Shown: positions 25,672 to 36,503 of the stretch, piece by piece
Layout of the letters: every line of letters starts with the position of its first letter
Position numbering within the stretch: position 1 is the first letter of the stretch
DNA from: Microbispora bryophytorum
GTDB lineage: Bacteria; Actinomycetota; Actinomycetes; Streptosporangiales; Streptosporangiaceae
Direction: 5' to 3'
Assembly (NCBI RefSeq): GCF_006874465.1
Contig: NZ_VIRL01000016.1
Coordinates: 124,001 to 188,000 of the forward strand
Length of the DNA stretch: 64,000 nucleotides
Program-made: the position numbers and the translations under genes
Notes under the pieces: generated by a model
Database searches by the model: none
What the model was told of the DNA's origin: nothing
The model's input: the letters and a program-made list of their open reading frames with translations, nothing else

Positions 25672-25868
25672 TCGTGCGGGAGAGACCCCTGGCATTTCAG
25701 GGGCGCCGAAGGAGCAAACCTCCCCGGAATCTCTCAGGCATCCGTACCGCACGGACGAGGCGACTCTGAAAAGCAGGCCCGCCGGCCAGGCGGCGCCTCA
25801 CCGAAGGGGAAAGCCGGGCTCGACGGCCCGGTGAAGCTCTCAGGTCCGATGACAGAGGGGGAGACCGC
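25672..25868 (+). promoter_or_regulatory. Tandem glycine riboswitch
   Basis: Two glycine aptamers are arranged head to tail. The first (about 25674-25752) opens with GTGCGGGAGAG, has the helix CCCCTGGCATTTCAGGGGCG, GCCGAAGGAGCAAAC and closes with TCTCTCAGGCA and CCGTACCGCAC. The second (about 25753-25868) has GGACGAGGCGACTCTG, then CACCGAAGGGGAAAGCC and CTCTCAGGTCCGATGACAGAGGGGGAG. GCGCCGAAGG/CACCGAAGG and CTCTCAGG are the standard glycine-aptamer landmarks. Such elements turn on the glycine cleavage system when glycine is abundant, consistent with gcvP lying 73 bp downstream. Confidence 0.95.
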
Positions 25869-25941
25869 TTCACGACCGGCCGCGCCACCCAGGGCGCCGG
25901 ACGGTCGCCGCAGGTCTCGACCCGCCCAGGAGGCCCCTGTC

Positions 25942-28767
<2,826 letters not shown>

Positions 28768-28858
28768 TCGGTTGGGTATGTCGGCCCCGCCCGGCGGCCG
28801 GTCTCGTTAAGATCGCGGTGATCGTTTCTCATCACCTGCGACCATGCGAGGCCCCTGT

Positions 28859-29401
28859 ATGACGGCCATCGATTCCGGGCGGCGGTCCGACCGGCTCGAC
28901 CACGCGCGCCGGCTCGCCGAAGGCGGCGACCTCGACGGCGCGGCCGCGATCTTCGCGGAACTCGCCGCGGACGAGGACGCGCCGGACCGCGGCGAGGCCG
29001 GCGAGGGTCTGTCCGTCGTGGTCGAGCGGATGGCCGAGCGGCTGCTGGAGGACGGCGAGCCCGAGCGGGCCGCCGACGTCCTGCTTGAGGCGCTGTCGGT
29101 CAGCGCGGTGGCCGACCCGGCGCGCCTGCGGGTGCTGCTCGGCATGGCGCACCTGGAGATGGCGTGCGCGCAGTTCGCCGGAGCCGTGGAGGACAGCCGT
29201 CAGGAGGGGGCCGACGCCGGTACCGGCGCGCTCGCGATCGAACTGCTGGCCCGCACGCTGCCGCTGCGGGGCCGCGACGCCGACGCGGAGACCGTGTGGC
29301 GCTACGGCCTCGACCATCCCGATCCCGCGCTCGCCGAGCAGGTGCTGCTGCGCCTGGGCCGGGACGTCCGTCCCGGGATGGAGGCCGGCGCGGCCGGCTG
29401 A
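28859..29401 (+). CDS. Small helical, TPR-like protein of unknown function
   Basis: 180 residues, almost entirely Ala/Glu/Leu/Arg-rich helices (DHARRLAEGGDLDGAAAIFAEL; RMAERLLEDGEPERAADVLLEAL; RLRVLLGMAHLEMACAQFAGAVED; DAETVWRYGLDHPDPALAEQVLLRLG). The spacing of small and large residues resembles about four tetratricopeptide repeats, suggesting a protein-binding scaffold. No signal peptide. ATG at 28859 is preferred because GAGG is 7 bp before it; another ATG at 28844 is in frame. It follows gcvP by 91 bp, with no evidence of a functional link. Confidence 0.65.
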   Translation: MTAIDSGRRSDRLDHARRLAEGGDLDGAAAIFAELAADEDAPDRGEAGEGLSVVVERMAERLLEDGEPERAADVLLEALSVSAVADPARLRVLLGMAHLEMACAQFAGAVEDSRQEGADAGTGALAIELLARTLPLRGRDADAETVWRYGLDHPDPALAEQVLLRLGRDVRPGMEAGAAG

Positions 29402-29440
29402 GGACGCTCAGCCGGCGGCGGTGAACCGACGGGCCGGACG

Positions 29441-29863
29441 TCAGCGCTGGGAGCGGCGGCTGATGGCGTAGGCGAAGTTGACCGCGATGATCCCGCCCCA
29501 GGACAGGAGCAGGCCCGGGAGGTTCGCGTTTCCCACCGCGATCCCGGTCAGGGGGATGCCCAGGGCCAGCGACCCCATGGCCACGCCCACGGCGCCGTCC
29601 CTCTGCTTGACCACGGGGCCGGGCGGCTGGTGACGCAGCTGGGCCGCCACCTCGTTGCGTATTCGTGCGGCGATCTCGACGTCGAGCTTGTCGAGGAACG
29701 AGTCGACCAGCGCGTCCTCGTACTCGGGGCCGAGGTCACGACGGGCCGCCATGACGGCGCGCAAGTCCTCGCGGGTCGAGGAGGCCGCCGACGGCGGAGG
29801 AAGCGGCGGAGAAACGGGGCGCCCGGTCGCGGGCGGCGGCTGCTGCGATGTGATGTCCGTCAC
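29441..29863 (-). CDS. Small membrane protein of unknown function
   Basis: 140 residues. A Pro/Ser-rich N-terminus (QQPPPATGRPVSPPLPPP) is followed by a soluble helix with acidic and basic residues (LGPEYEDALVDSFLDKLDVEIAARIRNEVAAQL), then two C-terminal membrane spans (GAVGVAMGSLALGIPLTGIAV and LLLSWGGIIAVNFAYAIS). The organisation suggests a cytoplasmic helix anchored to the membrane. The start is taken as GTG at 29863. No function can be assigned. Confidence 0.65.
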   Translation of the reverse strand: MTDITSQQPPPATGRPVSPPLPPPSAASSTREDLRAVMAARRDLGPEYEDALVDSFLDKLDVEIAARIRNEVAAQLRHQPPGPVVKQRDGAVGVAMGSLALGIPLTGIAVGNANLPGLLLSWGGIIAVNFAYAISRRSQR

Positions 29864-29943
29864 TGTGACATTCTGGCCCCTTCCGCGGGGGCGTGCCATC
29901 CTCCGATCGGAGGGTCGTGTCCTCCTGCTCCGGTCGGACCCGC

Positions 29944-29949
29944 TACCGT
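29944..29949 (+). promoter_or_regulatory. -10 box of a probable leaderless promoter
   Basis: TACCGT ends 7 nt before the ATG at 29957; no Shine-Dalgarno sequence is present. Confidence 0.4.
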
Positions 29950-29956
29950 CGCCCGC

Positions 29957-30553
29957 ATGGAGATCGAGACCCCGCACGGCCGTGCTCTGGCCGAGGTGGA
30001 CGAGGCGGCCGATCCCCGGCTGCTGCTGGTCCTGACCCACGGGTCCGGGGGAGGTGTGGACGCCCCCGACCTGCTCGCCGTACGGGACGCGGTGCTGGCG
30101 ATCGGGGGGACCGTCGCACGGGTGACCCAGCCCTTCCGGCTGCGCGGCGCGCGGGCGCCGGGGTCGGCGGTCAAGCAGGACGAGGCGTGGCTGTCGATCG
30201 TCGCCGCGCTTCGTGAGCGCCACCCGGACCTGCCGCTCGTCCAGGGCGGGCGCAGCAACGGCGCGCGGGTCGCCTGCCGCACCGCGCGCGCCGCCGGAGC
30301 CGAGGCGGTGGTGGCGCTCGCGTTCCCGCTCCACCCGCCGGGCAAGCCGGAACGCTCACGGGCGGAAGAACTACGGCAGGCGGGGATCCCCGTGCTCGTG
30401 GTCAACGGAGATCGGGATCCGTTCGGCGTGCCGGACGAGAAGGACACCGCACGTCTCGTGGTCCTCCCCGGGGAGGGGCACGAGTTCAAAAAGGACCCCG
30501 CCCGGGTGGGCGAGGTGGTGGCCCGGTGGCTGCTTTCGCCTAAGCGGCGCTGA
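29957..30553 (+). CDS. Alpha/beta hydrolase of the Tex30/KANSL3-like family
   Basis: 198 residues. LLLVLTHGSGGGVDAPDL is the oxyanion region, GGRSNGARVACR the nucleophile elbow (G-x-S-x-G), VVNGDRDPFG carries the acid and GEGHEFKK the histidine. The short length and ALAFPLHPPGKPERSRAEEL fit the Tex30-like dienelactone hydrolase group, whose substrates are unknown. Its last 14 bp overlap the end of the convergent DUF5999 gene. Confidence 0.82.
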   Translation: MEIETPHGRALAEVDEAADPRLLLVLTHGSGGGVDAPDLLAVRDAVLAIGGTVARVTQPFRLRGARAPGSAVKQDEAWLSIVAALRERHPDLPLVQGGRSNGARVACRTARAAGAEAVVALAFPLHPPGKPERSRAEELRQAGIPVLVVNGDRDPFGVPDEKDTARLVVLPGEGHEFKKDPARVGEVVARWLLSPKRR

Positions 30554-30740
30554 TGGCCATGTCGGTGGGGCGGTGCGGGGCGATGACGCCGCCGTCGGGC
30601 AGCAGCTCGCCGGTGTCCTCGAACAGCACGACGCCGTTGCAGAGCAGGCTCCAGCCCTGCTCTGGGTGACAGGCTATCGTGCGGGCGGCTTCTCGGTCCT
30701 TTGCATCCGCGCTGGGACAGGCCGGTTCATGAGGGCACAT
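30540..30740 (-). CDS. DUF5999 family small protein
   Basis: 66 residues. The whole chain matches the actinomycete DUF5999 pattern: MCPHEPACPSADAKDREAA, HPEQGWSLLCNGVVLFEDTG, then ELLPDGGVIAPHRP. Cys and His residues at 2, 4 and 8 and a later Cys may bind a metal. CGGAG lies 8-9 bp before the ATG. It overlaps the convergent hydrolase tail by 14 bp. Function unknown; it is conserved across streptomycetes and relatives, so it is a real gene despite its size. Confidence 0.82.
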   Translation of the reverse strand: MCPHEPACPSADAKDREAARTIACHPEQGWSLLCNGVVLFEDTGELLPDGGVIAPHRPTDMAISAA

Positions 30741-31064
30741 CGCCGGGGCTCCGTGTCTTTATCGTTCGCTCTTGTTTGTCTTCCGGGTGCCCGTGGGGTA
30801 TGACGCACACCACACTGGACTCCACCAGTTTGCGGCTCGGCCGCATCCGTACGACATAGTCCGTTCGGAGCATTTCCGCCGGTCGGGCAGGGGACCCGAC
30901 CGCACCCCGAGCAGGCTCGCGCACACTGATGTGACCTAGTACACAAGAATGCCCCATTGGCGGCACCGGTCGGGCCTCGACACGCCGACAGTCGGGTAAC
31001 CGAGATGTCACAGATTCCGGTCGGCAGACACGACCGATGCGGACCGACCGGAAATTCCAGGGGC
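30741..31064. other. Intergenic region upstream of the DUF5999 gene
   Basis: No coding frame is supported. It holds an 8-bp inverted repeat, CGGTCGGG (30880-30887) and CCCGACCG (30895-30902), which could end the TetR transcript arriving from the right. It also holds TGTGACCTAGTACACA at 30930-30945, one mismatch from the CRP/GlxR consensus TGTGA-N6-TCACA. Confidence 0.5.
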
Positions 31065-31631
31065 TCAGCCGCCGAGGCCCGCGACCAGCGCGTCGAGGCC
31101 GTGCTCGAAGTCGCGCTCGCCCTCGGCGGTGCGCGCGTCGCGCACCTCGGCGTCCGGATCCGCCCACCCCGACTGCTGAACCTCCACCGCCACGCTGCCG
31201 AAGACGTAGGCGCGCAACGCGCGGACCGCTCCGGCCGGGTCGCCCGCCCCCGACTCGCGCAACTGCTCGATCTGCTCCGTGATCGCGATGAGGGCCGACC
31301 CCTTCGGCGGCTTGGTCAGGGCCAGCGACAGCACGCCGGGGTGTTCGAGCAGCGCGGCACGGCTCGCGCGGGCCCAGGCGCGCGCCCTGTCCTGCCAGGT
31401 GGCGGCGGCGGCCGGATCGACCTGCACGGTCGTGACGTGCTCGGCGAGGGCATCCATCAGCGCCTCCTTGCCCCGCGGCAGGTGGTGGTAGATCGCCATG
31501 GCCTCCACCTGGAGGGCGTCGCCGAGCCGGCGCATGGTCAGCCGGCGCAGGCCCTGGCCGTCGGCGATGTGCAGGGCGGCGTCGATGATCCGCTCGCGGG
31601 ACAGGGGGACGGGTGGTCGCTTGGCAGGCAC
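31065..31631 (-). CDS. TetR-family transcriptional regulator
   Basis: 188 residues. The N-terminal helix-turn-helix is LSRERIIDAALHIADGQGLRRLTMRRLGDALQVEAMAIYHHLPRGKEALMDAL. The C-terminal ligand-binding part (TWQDRARAWARASRAALLEHPGVL) fits the TetR_C_1 group of drug-responsive repressors. The palindrome TTAC-TAT-GTAA lies 26 bp upstream of its start and may be its own operator. The gene on the other side of that site (31782) is the nearest candidate target. Confidence 0.88.
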   Translation of the reverse strand: MPAKRPPVPLSRERIIDAALHIADGQGLRRLTMRRLGDALQVEAMAIYHHLPRGKEALMDALAEHVTTVQVDPAAAATWQDRARAWARASRAALLEHPGVLSLALTKPPKGSALIAITEQIEQLRESGAGDPAGAVRALRAYVFGSVAVEVQQSGWADPDAEVRDARTAEGERDFEHGLDALVAGLGG

Positions 31632-31653
31632 ACGATCATGCTGCCATACCGAT

Positions 31654-31669
31654 CCTTACTATGTAAAGG
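31654..31669. promoter_or_regulatory. Palindromic motif CCTTAC-TAT-GTAAAGG
   Basis: TTAC and GTAA flank a 3-bp centre, followed by AGGGG. The same TAC-N3-GTAAAGG core recurs at about 43374 and 56407, always in a non-coding gap. Read on the minus strand it offers TTTACATAGTAAGG before the TetR gene. Confidence 0.5.
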
Positions 31670-31781
31670 GGGGCGCACCCTGCGGTGCGGGTGCCCGCGC
31701 GGAGCGCGTACGCTACGGACTGCGACGCGAGTTCGATTGCGCGCGTCCGATCGCGCGAGTTCGATACCGAAGGGGCTGACG

Positions 31782-32234
31782 ATGGCGTTTTTCCGTCCGC
31801 GGGTGAGCCGGGAGGCGGAGGTCCGCTACCACGCGGATCTGGAGATCCGGAAGGACTTCGACCACGTGCTGGAGAAGGTCCGGGTGGCGCAGCGGCGGTT
31901 CCAGGAGGCGAAGGCGGCGGGCGCGCCGCTCCCCGAGCTGCGTGAGGCGGCCCTGGGCTTCGACGCCGCCCTGACCGAGGGGCTGCGCGCGGCGGAGGCG
32001 GGCCAGCGCGCCACTTTCGGCGTGAAGTCCTACGACAGCAGGATCGCCCGGCGCAAGGCGAAGGCCACCCCCGACGGCGCGCTGTGGACCGACGAGGTGA
32101 ACCGTCTGCGCACGCTGCGCGAGGCGCACCGCCTCAGCGGCATCCCGCGGGTGCCCCGCGCCTCCAAGACGGGCGACCCCGCCCGCCTGACCCCGCGCGA
32201 CGTGCGCAAGGGCCTGGCCGCCGCCGGCCGCTGA
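31782..32234 (+). CDS. Conserved hypothetical helical protein
   Basis: 150 residues, basic and helical, beginning MAFFRPRVSREAEVRYHADLEI. A heptad-like stretch (FDHVLEKVRVAQRRFQEAKAAGA) suggests a coiled coil; the C-terminus is Arg/Lys-rich and ends RDVRKGLAAAGR. No domain was recognised, and there are no membrane spans. Just upstream CGCGAGTTCGAT occurs twice (31726-31737 and 31754-31765), possibly a regulatory direct repeat. A strong hairpin follows the stop. Confidence 0.6.
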   Translation: MAFFRPRVSREAEVRYHADLEIRKDFDHVLEKVRVAQRRFQEAKAAGAPLPELREAALGFDAALTEGLRAAEAGQRATFGVKSYDSRIARRKAKATPDGALWTDEVNRLRTLREAHRLSGIPRVPRASKTGDPARLTPRDVRKGLAAAGR

Positions 32235-32246
32235 GCGCACGCAGCA

Positions 32247-32281
32247 GTACGGCCCGCACCCCCAGAGGGTGCGGGCCGTAC
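32247..32281. terminator. Strong bidirectional terminator hairpin
   Basis: GTACGGCCCGCACCC (32247-32261) and GGGTGCGGGCCGTAC (32267-32281) form a perfect 15-bp stem with the 5-nt loop CCAGA. It separates the rightward hypothetical gene from the leftward sigma factor gene and can serve both. Confidence 0.85.
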
Positions 32282-32324
32282 GAATATCCGGATCAGCCGG
32301 CCCGAATCTCAGCTGGCCAGAATC

Positions 32325-33710
32325 TCAGCTAGCCCAGTCGAGCAGCGGGCGGGTGTTGCTCGGGTGGCGCAGCTTGGACAGCGACTCCTTCTCAAGCTGG
32401 CGGATCCGCTCACGGGTCAGGCCCAGGTGCTTGCCGATCTCGTCCAGCGTGTGCGGCTTGCCGTCGGCCAGGCCGAAGCGCAGGCTCATGATCTTGGCCT
32501 CGCGCGGCGACAGGTTGCTCAGCACGCCCTTGAGCTGCTCGGCCAGCAGCTGGCGGTCCACGACCTCGGACGCCTCGGGGGAGTCGACGTCCTCGATGAG
32601 GTCGCCGATACGCGTCTCGCCGTCCTCGCCGATGGTCGAGTCGAGGCTGATCGGCTGCCGGCTGGTGCGCAGCAGCTCCTCGATCTGGTCCGGAGTCTTG
32701 TCCAGCTCGGCGGCCAGCTCCTCCGGCGTGGGCTCCCGGCCGAGCCGCTGGTGCATGTCACGCTCGACGCGCGACAGCTTCGACAGCATCTCCAGCACGT
32801 GGACGGGCAGCCGGATCGTCCGAGCCGAGTCGGCGAAGCCGCGCTGGATGGCCTGCCTGATCCACCACATGGCGTACGTCGAGAACTTGTAGCCCTTGGT
32901 GTAGTCGAACTTCTCGACGGCGCGGATCAGGCCGAGGTTGCCCTCCTGCACGACGTCGAGCAGGGCCATGCCCCGGTCGGTGTACTTCTTGGCCACCGAG
33001 ACGACCAGGCGGAGGTTGGCCTCCAGCATGTGGTCCTTGGCCCGCCTGCCGTCCTCGATGACCCACTCCAGGTCCTCGCGCACGTGCGGGGGCAGGTGCT
33101 CGCCGTTATCGAGCCCGGTCTCCAGCTTGTACTCGGCGTACAGCCCGGCCTCGATCCGCTTGGCCAGCTCCACCTCCTGGGCGGCGGTGAGCAGGGTGCG
33201 GCGGCCGATGGACTTCAGGTAGGTGTGGACCGAGTCGCCCATGACCGAGGAGGTGTCGTCGAGGTCGAGCGTCCCGCCGTCCTCCACCTCGGCCTCGTCG
33301 GCCTGCGGCTCCTCGTCGTGTGGCTCCTCGGCGGCGGCCTTGGCCGTCTTCTTCGCCGCGCTCCTGGCGGCCGGCCCGTTCTTCGCGGCCTGCGCCGCGG
33401 CCTGGGCGGCCCGGCGGGACTTCCTGGCCGGCGTCGCGGGGGGAGCCCCCGCGCCCGTCTCGGCTGCCGCCTCGGTCTGCGCGACCGGCTCGCTGTCCGG
33501 GCCGCTGTCGGCGGCCAGGTTCACGCCCGCCTCCGTGAGCTCGCGCAGAATCGAGCGGCCCTCGACAGGGCTGACGCCGGCCTTGGCGAAGGCCTCGCGC
33601 AGCTCCGGCAGGGAAAGGCGACCCTGTGCGCGGCCTCGCTCCAAGAGCAGGTCGAGCGTCGTCGGGGTCGCCTCGCGCTCGGGCGAGGCCGCCACGGCGG
33701 TCCGGGGCAT
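32325..33710 (-). CDS. RNA polymerase sigma factor, sigma-70 principal type (SigA/HrdB-like)
   Basis: 461 residues. Region 1.1-like N-terminus (TTLDLLLERGRAQGRLSLPELREAF), an Ala/Lys/Glu-rich spacer, region 1.2 (DSVHTYLKSIGRRTLLTAAQEVELAKRIEAGL), region 2 (MLEANLRLVVSVAKKYTDRG; GNLGLIRAVEKFDYTKGYKFSTYAMWWIRQAI), region 3 and region 4.2 (HTLDEIGKHLGLTRERIRQLEKESLSKLR). The full -10 and -35 recognition regions make it a group 1 or group 2 sigma factor. The presence of region 1.1 and the spacer favours the main vegetative factor, but a paralogue elsewhere cannot be excluded. AGGAGG precedes the ATG. Confidence 0.9.
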   Translation of the reverse strand: MPRTAVAASPEREATPTTLDLLLERGRAQGRLSLPELREAFAKAGVSPVEGRSILRELTEAGVNLAADSGPDSEPVAQTEAAAETGAGAPPATPARKSRRAAQAAAQAAKNGPAARSAAKKTAKAAAEEPHDEEPQADEAEVEDGGTLDLDDTSSVMGDSVHTYLKSIGRRTLLTAAQEVELAKRIEAGLYAEYKLETGLDNGEHLPPHVREDLEWVIEDGRRAKDHMLEANLRLVVSVAKKYTDRGMALLDVVQEGNLGLIRAVEKFDYTKGYKFSTYAMWWIRQAIQRGFADSARTIRLPVHVLEMLSKLSRVERDMHQRLGREPTPEELAAELDKTPDQIEELLRTSRQPISLDSTIGEDGETRIGDLIEDVDSPEASEVVDRQLLAEQLKGVLSNLSPREAKIMSLRFGLADGKPHTLDEIGKHLGLTRERIRQLEKESLSKLRHPSNTRPLLDWAS

Positions 33711-33875
33711 GAGGACACCTCCTCCTTGCGGAGTTCATGGTTGGTTCGCGGTCTGATGCTTGCGATCGGGGCGCGGCGTCCGGCGGCTCAGCGCACCAGT
33801 ATCAATAACGCTCTCGCGCCCGGTTTGTTCCCTCACCTCGCGGGGGAGGTTGTCAGGTTCGCCCGGATGGGCCGT

Positions 33876-34259
33876 TCAATTGGGGATGATGCTGACGCTG
33901 ACCTGGGGCACCGGCAGGGGATTCGCCCCCTGGATGCGCTCGTCCGTCCAGTAGTCGGCGACCCCGTCCGGGTCGTCCGTGAGCTCCTTCAGCACCACGT
34001 CGGGGTCGACCTCGGATCCGGACCGCGGCCCGGTGGGGTCGTCGTGGCCGGGATCGCCGGGGGAGACCTCGACCGAGCTCCCGTGGCCGCCCGCCGCCGG
34101 GCCGAGCTTGGCGGCGGGGGCGTCGCCCACCTTCGCGACGTCGTCCAGGCGGCCGGCGAAGGCGGCGGCCGTGACCGACGCCCCGCCCACGATGACGACG
34201 CCGACGAGCACGGCGGAGGCCATCATCTTGTGGGCCGGCGTGAGGCGGATCGGTTGCAT
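33876..34259 (-). CDS. Small secreted or membrane-anchored protein
   Basis: 127 residues. A basic start and one hydrophobic span (MMASAVLVGVVIVGGASVTAAAFAG) form a signal peptide or anchor, followed by an acidic, Gly/Pro-rich exported part. The segment DDPDGVADYWTDERIQGANPLP resembles the short motif found near the N-terminus of actinomycete secreted trypsin-like proteases, but no protease domain is present. GGAAGGGG precedes the ATG. It lies 40 bp after menE on the same strand and may be co-transcribed. Confidence 0.6.
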   Translation of the reverse strand: MQPIRLTPAHKMMASAVLVGVVIVGGASVTAAAFAGRLDDVAKVGDAPAAKLGPAAGGHGSSVEVSPGDPGHDDPTGPRSGSEVDPDVVLKELTDDPDGVADYWTDERIQGANPLPVPQVSVSIIPN

Positions 34260-34299
34260 GCGGCGTCCCCTTCCCCCTGCTCTTACAGACGCACGAAGG

Positions 34300-35433
34300 T
34301 CATCCGCGGTTCCGGTTCTTGAGTTCGACCATATCGGGTTTGCCGTTCGGCAGGAGCGGTATCCGGGACACCAACTCGACGGCGCGCGGCGCGGCGTAGG
34401 CGGGCAGCCGCTCCTTGGCGAACGCCCTCAGCTCGCCGAGCGTGACCTCGCCGCCATCGCGGGGGACCACGACGGCGACCACGATCTCGCCCCACTCGGG
34501 GTCGTGCCGGCCCACCACAACGACGTCGCGTACGGCCGGGTGCCCGGCCAGGACGTCGGCGACCGAGCCGGCCACGACCTTGCGGCCGCCGGTGTTGATC
34601 ACGTCGTCGGCCCGGCCCAGCACGGTGAGCCGTCCGTCCTCGATCGAGCCCAGGTCGGAGGTGACGAACCAGCCGCCCTCGAAGGGCCGCTCCTCGCGCA
34701 GGCGGTAACCCGAGAACAGCACCGGGCCCGCGATCCGCACCCGTCCGTCGCCGCCGATCTTGACCTCGACTCCGTCGAGCGGCAGGCCGTCGTACACGCA
34801 GCCGCCGCTCGTCTCGCTGGAGCCGTACGTGGTGACGATCCTGGCCCCCGCCGCGCGGGCCTCGGCCAGCAGGCCCTGGGGGGCGGCGGCCCCGCCGAGC
34901 AGGATCGTGCCGAAGGCCGCCACATCGGCTCCCGCGTCCAGCATCCGCCGCAGCTGGGTGGGGACCAGCGAAACGTGGTCCGCCCCGCTCGCGGCGACCT
35001 CGCCGGGGGAGAAACGCGCGTGGACGATCGGCTCGGTGCCGCACAGCAGCGACCGGACGAGCACCTGCGCGCCCGAGATGTGCGACGGCGGCAGGCAGCA
35101 CAGCCAGCGGTCGCCCTCGCGGGCGCCGAGCCTGGCCAGCGAGGCGCGGGCCGAGGCGAGCAGCGCCTCGGCCGTCAGTTCGACCCCCTTCGGGGCGCCG
35201 GTGGAGCCGGAGGTCGCGATGATCAGCGCGGCGTCGGACGGCTCACCGTCCGGCTCGCGCCGCACGCCGTCGGCGGTGACGACGTGGGTGGGGCGCAGCG
35301 CCTCAAGCGTCGCCTCGAGCGCGGGTCGCGGCAGGTCGGGCGACAGCGGCAGCACGGCGGGGCCGTCGCCGGTCAGGGCCTGCCGTACGGCCTCGGACAG
35401 AGCGGGCCCCGGAGGCAGGACGAGGGCGTGCAC
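34300..35433 (-). CDS. menE: AMP-dependent acyl-CoA ligase, probable o-succinylbenzoate-CoA ligase
   Basis: 377 residues, short for an ANL enzyme, as MenE of actinomycetes is. The AMP-binding P-loop is IIATSGSTGAPKGVELT, with YGSSETSGG, SDLGSIEDGRLTVLGRADDVINTGGRKV and the catalytic lysine region LLPNGKPDMVELK. It activates o-succinylbenzoate with CoA in menaquinone synthesis. It is divergent from menB, which takes the next step product, and close to menD. GTG at 35433 is preferred because the earlier codons carry no conserved sequence. A generic acyl-CoA ligase is the alternative. Confidence 0.85.
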   Translation of the reverse strand: MHALVLPPGPALSEAVRQALTGDGPAVLPLSPDLPRPALEATLEALRPTHVVTADGVRREPDGEPSDAALIIATSGSTGAPKGVELTAEALLASARASLARLGAREGDRWLCCLPPSHISGAQVLVRSLLCGTEPIVHARFSPGEVAASGADHVSLVPTQLRRMLDAGADVAAFGTILLGGAAAPQGLLAEARAAGARIVTTYGSSETSGGCVYDGLPLDGVEVKIGGDGRVRIAGPVLFSGYRLREERPFEGGWFVTSDLGSIEDGRLTVLGRADDVINTGGRKVVAGSVADVLAGHPAVRDVVVVGRHDPEWGEIVVAVVVPRDGGEVTLGELRAFAKERLPAYAAPRAVELVSRIPLLPNGKPDMVELKNRNRG

Positions 35434-35492
35434 GGGTCGCTGTCTTGGGCGGTGTCCTGGACGGCTGAGCACGGTCGTAAGGTTAGTCCCGG

Positions 35493-35543
35493 CGCCTGAT
35501 TGAGGACGACGCCTGGTTGGTGACGACGCCTGGTTGATGACGA
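35493..35543 (+). repeat. Three tandem 17-bp repeats between menE and menB
   Basis: Three contiguous units of the form CGCCTGGTTGRTGACGA: 35493-35509 (three mismatches), 35510-35526 and 35527-35543. They end directly before the menB ribosome binding site (AGGAG, 35544-35548). Their position in the divergent men promoter region suggests a regulatory array. Confidence 0.8.
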
Positions 35544-35554
35544 TAGGAGCGGGT

Positions 35555-36385
35555 GTGACGAGCGGGGTCGACTGGAAGCGGTCGGGCGAGTACGAGGACA
35601 TCATCTACGAGACCGCGGAGGGGATGGCGAAGATCACCATCAACCGCCCCGAGCGGCACAACGCCTTCCGGCCCACGACCTTGTTCGAGCTCCGCGAGGC
35701 CTTCAACCGGGCTCAGGAGGACACCGAGGTCGGTGTGATCATCTTCACCGGGGCCGGGGAGAAGGCGTTCTGCTCCGGCGGCGACCAGAAGATCCGCGGC
35801 GACGACGGCTACGTGGACGACAAGACCCACGGCATCGGCCGGCTCAACGTCCTGGACCTGCAGGTGCAGATCCGCCGCTGCCCCAAGCCGGTCATCGCCA
35901 TGGTGGCGGGCTACGCCATCGGCGGCGGCCACGTGCTGCACGTCTGCTGCGACCTGACGATCGCCGCCGACAACGCGAAGTTCGGCCAGACCGGCCCCAA
36001 GGTGGGCTCGTTCGACGGGGGATACGGCTCCTGGCTGCTCGCCGAGACCGTCGGCCTCAAGCGGGCCCGCGAGATCTGGTACCTGTGCCGTCAGTACGAC
36101 GCCCAGACCGCGCTCCAGTGGGGCCTGGTCAACGCGGTGGTGCCGTTGGAGCGCCTGGAGGAGGAGACCGTCCAGTGGGCCCGCGAGCTGCTGGAGAAGT
36201 CGCCTCTCGCGCTGCGCATGCTCAAGGGCGCGCTCAACGCGGTGACCGACGGCGCGGCCGGCATGCAGCAGTTCGCCGGCGACGCGACGCTCATCTACTA
36301 CATGAGCGAGGAGGCCCAGGAGGGCCGCGACGCGTTCAAGGAGAAGCGCAAGCCGGACTTCTCGAAGTTCCCCCGCCGCCCGTAG
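35555..36385 (+). CDS. menB: 1,4-dihydroxy-2-naphthoyl-CoA synthase
   Basis: 276 residues of the crotonase fold. Seen: [47 protein letters not shown] (oxyanion), [41 protein letters not shown] and the C-terminal [25 protein letters not shown] tail, all specific to MenB. It closes the second ring of the naphthoquinone from o-succinylbenzoyl-CoA. GTG at 35555 is chosen because AGGAG lies 6 bp before it; in-frame TTG and ATG codons upstream fall in the tandem repeats. Confidence 0.95.
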   Translation: MTSGVDWKRSGEYEDIIYETAEGMAKITINRPERHNAFRPTTLFELREAFNRAQEDTEVGVIIFTGAGEKAFCSGGDQKIRGDDGYVDDKTHGIGRLNVLDLQVQIRRCPKPVIAMVAGYAIGGGHVLHVCCDLTIAADNAKFGQTGPKVGSFDGGYGSWLLAETVGLKRAREIWYLCRQYDAQTALQWGLVNAVVPLERLEEETVQWARELLEKSPLALRMLKGALNAVTDGAAGMQQFAGDATLIYYMSEEAQEGRDAFKEKRKPDFSKFPRRP

Positions 36386-36503
36386 AGGGCCGCGCGATGA
36401 CGGCGGCCTCTCCGTTTTGCCGTACGCTTGCGGCTCCGAGAACGGGAGGAGACGGGCGGGTGGACAGGAACCGGGCCGGCCGGGGCGTTCTGGGGGCGCG
36501 GCA

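Noticed and set aside
30674-30946. 90-codon minus-strand frame upstream of and overlapping the DUF5999 gene
   Set aside because: Cys/Arg/Thr-rich, no conserved pattern, and out of frame with the conserved DUF5999 protein.
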